The position numbers and the translations under genes are program-made. A DNA stretch of 64,000 nucleotides. Origin: Eleusine coracana subsp. coracana (Eukaryota > Streptophyta > Magnoliopsida > Poales > Poaceae). Shown one piece after another: positions 56,905 to 64,000 of this stretch (its first letter is position 1; each line of letters begins with the position of its first letter). Location of the stretch: contig CM064434.1 of NCBI GenBank assembly GCA_032690845.1, forward strand, positions 10,914,108 to 10,978,107, given 5' to 3'. The notes under the pieces are model-generated. The model was not told the DNA's origin. It did no database searches and saw only the letters and a program-made list of their open reading frames with translations.

Positions 56905-59900
56905 AAGCTCGCCGCTACGGGGCCTAGAGGCCTGTCATGGTTCGAGCCGCCGCTAAAAACCCCATTATAGCAGCGGCCGATATTGTCAACCACCACTATA
57001 AATGGCCATCTGGGCGGTCCGGGGGGGGGGGGGGGGGGGCACCGCGGCTATTTATAGCAGCGGTTGACAATGTCAACCACCGCTATAGAGGGTATAAAAG
57101 CGGCAGTTTTCATTGCCAACCACTGCTATAAAGTGTCCGACCTATATAAACGCGTTCCGACAGCTCCCCTCTTTTACTCGAATAGTGGCGGCCCAAAAAT
57201 TTGGACAAATCACAAAAATCAAGGGGGGGGGGGGGGGGAGGTTTTGAGTTTATTTTTTTGCAGAAATTTGCTCTCTGAGGTAAGGGGAACTTCTCTCATA
57301 CATTTTTTTTGCTATTATTTGAAATCAAGTTGAATTTTGTATTTTAGGTTTGTTAGGTTTTCATCAAATTTTAGCTAAATTCGTTTGTTTCGTATGGTTC
57401 TATTGGGTTGTAGTTGAAGTTTATGAAGGCATACATCATCTATTTTCATCACTACACAAAACAATTACTATATCTAGCCTCTTTTATGTTAACGGAAATC
57501 TAGATCTAGTTTGGTTACTAGAAGAGAGAGAAAGTGTTAGGACACGAGAGATATTCATTTTTATTAATTCTTGATAAAAGTTAAATAATATAAATAATTT
57601 GATGTTTGTTTCATTTTACCTTATATAATATCTCTTACTTTCTGTAATTTATTATTAAATATTTCTTTATTTATTGAATGCTTAAAATTTTTGTTACACA
57701 TAATTAATTAATTAATTATATTTTTTGGTTCTTGTTCAAGGTCATTTGCGATGGATAAATCTTGGATGTACGAGACACCAAGACCGGGTCCAATATTTTT
57801 ATGAGAATTCTCTAAATTCATCGAAGGGGTCGCACAACATGCTCGACGTGAAGGGACGACTGATATATATTTTCTGTATTTTGATTGCAAGAATCAGAAG
57901 CTGTGAAATGATATAAAAGTAATCAACTCACACTTGGTGCGTAGGTGTTTTATTGAGGGGTACACAAGATGGACAAAATATGGTGAGAAACAGTGTGGTC
58001 GATATGAAATTTGATGAGCCTATTGAAGTTGCAGTCGAGGCTGTCAATTCGCCTGGTGCAGATGCGACAGAGTCGCCTGGTGAAGCTGATTTTGATGTTG
58101 AGAAGTTGTTATATCATATTGAGCCGCATGTGTTGATCAATGCCGATACAACTAAAGGGCTTGATAATTTTTATAGAATAGAGAAGACACGAAAGGATCC
58201 ATTATATGAGGAATCTAATGGATGTGGTAAAGAGTTTACCATGTTGTGTACTGTACTTGAGCTGATGAAGCTCAAGGCCATGCATGGCTGGTCGGACGCT
58301 AGTTTCATGAATTTGTTGGAACTTATTTCTGATGCGCTGTCGAAGCCTAACTTGTTGCCAAGGACCACATACCTTGTTAAGAAGCTGATTTCCCCACATT
58401 TGTTGTGTGTGCAAAAAAAAACACGTATGTCCAAATCATTGCATATTGTATCGAAAGGAGCATTAGGACGCTGTGAGATGCCCAAGGTGCAAACACAGTC
58501 ATTACAAGAGGAACAATGATTATGATGCCGATGATGGCCAAAAAATACCAAAAAAGGAAGAAAGAAGAAAAGAAGTTCTATCATCAATGACAGTGATGAT
58601 AGTAAGGTTCCTGCCTTAGTCATGTGGTACTTACCCGTGGTCGATCACATCAGATGCTTGCTCACCAACCCTAGGGATGTGACAAGGATGACATGACATG
58701 CACGCAAGAGGGATAGTAAGCTCAGGCATCCCACCGATGGAACACAGCGGAAAATCCAATCGTAAATAACTTGCTATCAACATTGTTGTAGTGATCATGG
58801 ATCTGTCTTATGATAATTTCTAAAAATGGGTATCTTCTGGTACTGGATAGTCTGGACTACGACAAGAAGTTGTACAGTGACACTATGGAACTCAAAGATA
58901 GATAATAAATTAGTCTATATGTATATGATTTGATAATGTTAATATCATCTAATAATGATACACTTTTGTCGATCGTTTAGTGCTTACAAGAAATATGTCA
59001 AAGCGGGAGGGGAATTTCATCCAAAACCAAAAAAGAAGATATAATTCTGTCATAAATTTTAGATAAGATTTATATTAATCACATATATGTCTTTATTGTA
59101 GTATCCATCATATAAAGTGTAACTAATTTGTGTTCTCTATTACATAGTGCTAAAAGTAAATACGAGGAAGTGTGCATTGTGGCTACTACACATGTGTGTT
59201 TATGTCCAGCTCGTCAACTTACCTGGAACATATCGTTGAGGAGTCCGATGAAGAGGTAAGTTGATTTTAATTATGTCCATTTTATTTTATTCTAAAGTGG
59301 ATTTTAAAGATCTTATATTATCGTACTCTAGTCATGTGACATAGAGAGCCATAAGGGAAAAGGCATCATAGCAAGCAAATATGAAAAGGAATGACGAGAT
59401 TAGAAAGGGTATGATTCCTAAAGAACGTGTTCACTTAAGTACAAATTCCATGTATCTAGTTGTAGCTTCTCTTTGTCGTTTCCTTTTGAGAGAGGTAATT
59501 AGTCCAGAAGAGAAATATTTTGATTCAAATGGTTTACTAGCAATGAAATATATGTCCCTTTGTGAGTGGGCTGGTTTGAGAGCACCATATGAGCCCAATA
59601 AGCCGAAGAAAGATGATGACTATGTATTAGGGTTCATATAAGACATTGTGATTTTGATGCTATTGTAAATACTTGTGGCTTTGATGCTCTTGAACATACT
59701 AGTGACTGTGATGAAGTTCCTGAGTATATTCTGAGAAGTTTGTGTGAAGTTTGTGACTATGATGAAATGTTCTATATATTATGTGAATTTCATATGCAGG
59801 TGTTGTGATTTTTGTGTATATACTGAATTTTTTTTTTGAAAACAACAAGTAGCGGTAGTTGAAAATGTAAACTGCTGCTACTGCTCAGCAAAGTAGCAGC

Positions 59901-60120
59901 GGTTGAAGATGTCAACCACTATTACTGCTTGAGCAAAATAGCGGCGGTTGACATCTTCAACTGCCGATACAAAGGCTTCTAGAGCAGTGGTTTGTTTCGA
60001 CGCCAGACCACCCACCACTACAAACACTTATTTGTAGCTGCATTTGCGTAGCGGCGGGGTGGCCTACCCGTCGCTACAGGGCTTTTCCAACCACCACTAC
60101 AGGCCTTTTTTACTGTAGTG
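56905..60120 (+). mobile_element. CACTA-5: right part of a CACTA element, same family as CACTA-4
   Basis: Ends GGCCTTTTTTACTGTAGTG at 60120. Its reverse complement CACTACAGTAAAAAAGGCC matches the left end of CACTA-4 (CACTACCACAAATATGGCC). GCGGTTGACAATGTCAACC-type inverted repeats cluster at 56940-57125 and 59855-60000. Left of 56905 no CACTA end is visible. It holds a tnp2-like remnant (57953-58519) and two long G runs (57021-57039 and 57223-57238). The flanking AGA after the end is one base different from AGT before 47981. Confidence 0.7.
57953..58519 (+). pseudogene. CACTA-5 tnp2-like transposase, N-terminal remnant
   Basis: The frame reads GADATESPGEADFDVEKLLY, a linker with acidic residues, then LELMKLKAMHGWSDASFMNL, LELISDALSKPNLLPRTTYL and VKKLISPHLLCVQKKTRM. 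This follows the start of tnp2-type transposases (LxxLKxxHGWSxxSFxxLLxLLxxxLP ... LPxSxYxAKK). The following cysteine-rich and catalytic parts are degenerate: KALGRCEMPKVQTQSLQEEQ ends the frame at a stop at 58517. A separate short open frame (59381-59641) has no recognised domain. Confidence 0.6.
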
Positions 60121-60373
60121 AGAGGATAATACCTTACATCGTATAGGATTGTATTGCCTAGTGATAGAGGTACCCAAATTTTTACAGGCTCAAGGACAGT
60201 ACCGTACTAATTGCCTACAAAGTGGCTATGAAACGTAGTTGTAAGGTGGAATATATTTTCCATTTTTGTAGGAAATTAGTTACTAATAATGAATAAGATA
60301 AGAAAGGAAGAAGGGGGGTGTGGGGGAGGGGGGGGGGGGGGGCAAAAGCGCAATCACAAATCTCAAATCCTGC
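60121..60373. other. Short stretch between CACTA-5 and the solo LTR; no gene
   Basis: Contains a G15 run at 60328-60342. If the ATGGG duplications belong to one insertion, this sequence was originally continuous with 37802 onward. Confidence 0.5.
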
Positions 60374-60378
60374 ATGGG
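60374..60378. repeat. Target site duplication ATGGG of the solo C-family LTR (other side)
   Basis: ATGGG directly precedes TGTAAGGATCG at 60379 and equals 37797-37801. Confidence 0.75.
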
Positions 60379-61684
60379 TGTAAGGATCGAAGGCATACCG
60401 AGAGGGAGGAGGGTGAATCGGTAAGCCGCTCACGAATCTAAATACTTCAATTCACACTGCTTGAGCCTAACAATCATTGCAACCTAAGCAATTCTAGTAG
60501 GCCAAGACCCTACACATGCTAGTGTTCTTGATGAAAGCAAGCGTGGAAGCCAAACACACTAGCCTATATAAGCAACAATTCAACCTAGTTACTAGAGGAC
60601 ACAATTACGATATAGTAAAGAGATGGTCAAGGAAATCTCATGATTTTTTCCCAAGGTTTCGAAAGGATGGCGTCTTCCCCTACTCCTTATTGGACCTCTC
60701 CCGCCGGAGTCCCGCTCCCTCCTGCCACCAATGTGGAGTTCTCTCCCATGAGTCCGCAATCACTCCTAGAGTGAAGACACGGTGCATGTCACCGCTGGCA
60801 CCAAGGCACAAGCTCGCCTACCTCGCGCTCACTGTGATGGCCTTCACAACCAATCATGATAGGATCGATCACCAACACCTGACCGGTCTAGGTCTCACCA
60901 TAGACCAAGAGTAACAACATAGATCACACCCTCAAGGACACCCTAGCCTTAGATGTGCATCAATGCTCAAGTTACTCTCACTAGCACTCTCAAGATATGC
61001 AATATCTCCTCCTAGTGCTCTCGTCTTTTTCTCTTGGCTCTCACTAAATGCTCCAAGAAATTCAACTAACCAAGAGAAGTCTCTAAGACCCTAGCAACAA
61101 AGTTATATAGGCTTCCAACCTCCAACTAGTCGTTGCTCCACGAAATCAGCTTTCTTGGCCTACTGACTGCACCGTCTGGTCACTGACTGACCGGACCGTC
61201 TGGTCACTGCAAACCTGACTACCAACGGTTGTGCCCCTTTACTGACTCCTAGTGACCGGACCGTCCAGTCCATTTCTCTCTATAGTCTAGAAACATTTCG
61301 TGCGCTGCTTCCTCGCTACCCAAGTCCCAGCCCTACTGACCAGACCATCCGGTCACTAGACTGGACTGTCCAGTCCCTAGGTCTTCTAGGCGTGCTTGCT
61401 GTAGTCTCCAAACAAAACCACTTAGTGACCGTATAGTCTGGTCACCACTGACCCCTCTATCCGGTCACTTCATCCAGAAGCTATTACTCCTCGTCCTCGC
61501 TTGACTTTGTTTCCTGGCTTCTCTGAACAACTCCTTGGCTTCTCCACTGCACTTAGTGCTTGTGATGTCATGGAGCATTCATGCACATCACTGAGTAGAC
61601 ATGACCTAAGAGAAATGAGCTAGACCCCCTTGATAGTCCAGTTTTTCCTATGAACTCAAAGCCCTAACAACTAGACAAGTGTTC
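60379..61684 (-). repeat. Solo LTR of the element C family, left (3') piece
   Basis: The reverse complement corresponds to the element C LTR from about position 250 to its end. The parts around CATGATTTTTCC and CTCCGCCGGAGTC match, and it carries CCGGTCACTGACTGACCGGAC-like palindromic text near 61180-61270 and 61340-61370. It ends at the element E2 boundary in TGTTC (61680-61684). Together with 37528-37796 it makes one complete LTR of about 1570 bases. Confidence 0.85.
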
Positions 61685-62345
61685 TATTGACACTTAAAAG
61701 TGTCATTAAACACGAGCACGCCCTTGTGTGGATCTACAGCAGCAATTCGCCGTGCCGGCAGTGCAAACCAGCCAGACTGGTTTCAGTAATCGGTCAGACC
61801 GGTTTTCACGGGTCACCATGAAAATAGAGACTAGACGAGGAATTCACAATGTTGACCCAAGACAGGGGGTAATTATCACTGTTACGTGGTGAATGATGGG
61901 TAGGTTTACAAGCAAATCAACAAAGAGGTAAACAACACCTTACGTGATGAAGAACGATTAGTTTATGGTCAAACTAGCAAAGACCATCAAAGCTCTCGCC
62001 CGGGAGGGACCCTGTCAAGGCGTGGATGTCATCGGTGTGCCCTAGGAGCCTAGGACGCCATCTCTGGTCGTGGTGATCAGTAGATGAACAACATGGATAG
62101 GTTGGAAAAGTACGGTAAAAGGAGAGACATGTAAGTAAATTGATAGATTTGATTGGGGTTGTTCTTCCTCAATCGGCCATGGCCCTTTATATATGCAGGG
62201 TGAGGAGGTCTATACCCATGGGATGCAAGAAACAAGCCATAAACCGACCTAAACTCAAGTCACATACTCAATTCGGAATTCTTTGTCAAAACCGGTCAGA
62301 CCGTCCTCAATAACCAGTCAGACCTGATCACCCGGGGTCTATGGT
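61685..62345 (-). repeat. 3' LTR of element E2, inner part deleted
   Basis: Forward text begins TATTGACACTTAAAAGTG (TG changed to TA) and follows the E1 LTR (36501 onward) with scattered differences up to GGTCTATGGTAGTCA at about 62345. There it switches to internal sequence, so the last ~390 bases are lost. ACCGGTCAGACCGGT-type motifs lie at 61790-61805 and 62288-62335. Confidence 0.85.
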
Positions 62346-62583
62346 AGTCATATCCATAAGACTTCCAAGGATCAAAATAAGGCCAAGAGGGGTAACCGAA
62401 CATACCTGAAGGCGTATTTCATGATATAGGCAGTGCTAGTGCTGGCGAAGAATATATATTATGTAAGGACCAATGATTTTGATGATTTGGTGCTAACCTT
62501 TGACTTGGTAGATTTTTTCTTGCTCTTCTCTTTTTCTTTGTCTCTTTTGCACCATGCACTTGAATATGATCCTTGTTATGAAC

Positions 62584-63391
62584 CTACACACTTCCTTTAG
62601 GAACCCATGCCATATTCTTCTCCTTCAACTTCTTTGCATTTAGTCTTTCCAATTTTCTCACTTGCCAACTAGATAAACTGAATGGATGTCTTGGTTGTGC
62701 TCCTGGTTTTGATGCTGGCAGTTCTTTTTTGGTTGTGGACACCTGCAACTTCTTTAGTTCAAATTTGGCATCTTGCGTATCAACAGCTTGTTGTCTCATC
62801 TCTTTACCAATATTTGCTGATGTTTTTAATAGACCATCCGGCCTTTCTACACTTGAGGACAAATCCGAACTTCTATCTTTGCGGCCATCCTTCTTCACAC
62901 GATAAACTTGTTTAACAACCTTTTTCTTCTCTTGAATTCTTGACCGGTCTGACCGGTTTTGGAACCGCAGATTGATCTTTTGCCCCACAAAATTTCAATT
63001 GGTCATGTAATATGTGTGGAGCCTCTTGCTTCCCCCCAGTGCTTGATGTTTGTCCAGAGAGTACACAATTTGAATCATTGACTACCAACTCCTCAATTTT
63101 ATATGAATCAGCTTGTGATGACTGATTTGTCAATACCTTATCATCATGACCAATTGAAGCAACCTGGTCATTTTGTTGCACATTTGAAAAACTCAATTGT
63201 CCTTTATCAATGGCCAATTGGACAATTTGGCAAAACATATTGCCATTCTTAGTACTATGATCAAAAGAATTATACCACTTGCAATATTCTTGCTCTCCTA
63301 CCTCTTGAGATGATGGTATGAACTTGTGATCTAAAAGCTTAATAAAATTATTCTCTAACAAACTATCAAATAGATCATCACACAAAGTCAA
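62584..63391 (-). pseudogene. Element E2 gag C-terminal region, Ty3-type, frameshifted
   Basis: Minus-strand text contains YCKWYNSFDHSTKNGNMF with CQIVQLAIDKGQLSF, a modified zinc-finger-like block seen in grass Ty3 (Tat-like) gag proteins (family text close to YCKWH...HxTNxCxxFxxxIQxAI). It continues with RKDRSSDLSSSVERPDG and the end block SLSSWQVRKLERLNAKKLKE with KNMAWVPKGS. A frame change lies near 62950, at an ACCGGTCAGACCGGT palindrome. No pol follows before the LTR at 62345, so pol is deleted. Confidence 0.65.
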
Positions 63392-64000
63392 ATCAAAAGT
63401 ATATTTTATTCTCTTGAGCCGATTCTTTGATGTAAACGGCTTTAAGGCAAAGCAAACGAACGGTTCAGAGTTTTCTTCTACCCATTCGGCTATACCTTTT
63501 CTTATGTCTCTATAGTCCTATACTTTAAAATTGACAACTATATCAGTATTGGTCTTTGTCTTATTACTCAATTTTAGTTTTATAGTTTTAATTCAAGAAG
63601 GACCACAAGCAACCCAAGAAGATAATAATTTTGGCAATGATGATGAGGAAAGTTTAAATGCCAAAATATTACTACTGTCAGCCTTTCTAATTTTTACAAT
63701 GCATTGGCTAACACTAGTTGAAAGTACATCCTCAATCAATTTCTTAGACTTATTTGAAACAAAAGGTGTATCAATTGAAAGCATAGAACCTGATTGAGAA
63801 TTAATTAAATTTATTTGTGAAGCATACCTTATCAAATATCTTGGAGAGACGTGGAAGCTTGATATGGATGACATCGTACATTAACTGTTGACTGGTGCTT
63901 GTACCATCTTTTTTTGCACAAACTGGTCTGACCTATGTTTCTAGGAGCGCTGGAAGTCAACAAGTGTAGATGCTCCATTGACTTCTCCCTTGCCTTCCTC
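63392..64000 (-). other. Element E2 internal sequence, upstream part of the gag region
   Basis: Low-complexity AT-rich text with a minus-strand open frame (63874-63593) rich in Ser, Leu and Ile and without a recognised domain. It probably belongs to the same gag region as 62584-63391 and continues beyond the window. Confidence 0.45.

Noticed and set aside
58171..58623. Minus-strand open frame of 150 residues opposite the tnp2 remnant
   Set aside because: It is the antisense shadow of the transposase text; no domain of its own.
35231..64000. E1 and E2 as two unrelated insertions of the same family
   Set aside because: Both abut the same point of a C-family LTR, with TGTTC/TATTC at the junctions and ATGGG at the outer LTR edges; chance agreement of all three is unlikely.

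Overview
The window is plant nuclear DNA, almost certainly from a grass (probably a panicoid such as a sugarcane, sorghum or Miscanthus relative). The evidence is nested Ty3 and Ty1 retrotransposons with grass-type polyproteins, several CACTA transposons, a PIF/Harbinger transposase with an intron, MITEs, and one intact grass-type O-methyltransferase gene. No bacterial or viral gene organisation is present. Sister-LTR and domain assignments come from reading the sequence by eye; no alignment was run.

Left part (1-37.5 kb) is a nested retrotransposon stack. Element A (1-12378, +) is a Tekay/Del-like Ty3 element with two related extra ORFs before gag, and its 3' end is deleted into the 3' LTR. 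Element B (12379-15293 and 33269-35230, -) is an Athila/Tat-like Ty3 element with a tRNA-Asp primer site. It is split by element C (15294-33268, +), a Sirevirus-like Ty1/copia element with target duplication CCAAC. C is split by element D (about 20143-28956, -), a CRM/Reina-like Ty3 element, and D is split in its pol tail by a CACTA transposon (20900-22667, target duplication ATA). B itself lies in element E1 (35231-37527, -), which lies in a solo LTR of the C family.

Middle part (37.8-60.4 kb) is a lower-copy zone patched with DNA transposons: a CACTA element carrying a leucine-rich-repeat gene fragment (37841-39163), a Tourist-like MITE, a SINE-like insertion, a PIF transposase relic, a purple acid phosphatase exon fragment, a CACTA element with a tnp2 remnant (44145-47861), and two same-family CACTA pieces flanking the only intact host gene, a 366-residue O-methyltransferase with two exons (51971-53510).

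Right part (60.4-64 kb) holds the other half of the same solo LTR and the 3' half of an E element. The two halves of the solo LTR (60379-61684 and 37528-37796), their target duplications (ATGGG on both outer sides) and the E target duplications (TGTTC/TATTC) fit together as one ancestral insertion. However, they occur in permuted order, 24 kb apart. This points to a tandem duplication, a circular intermediate or an assembly join error, and is the most notable structural signal here.
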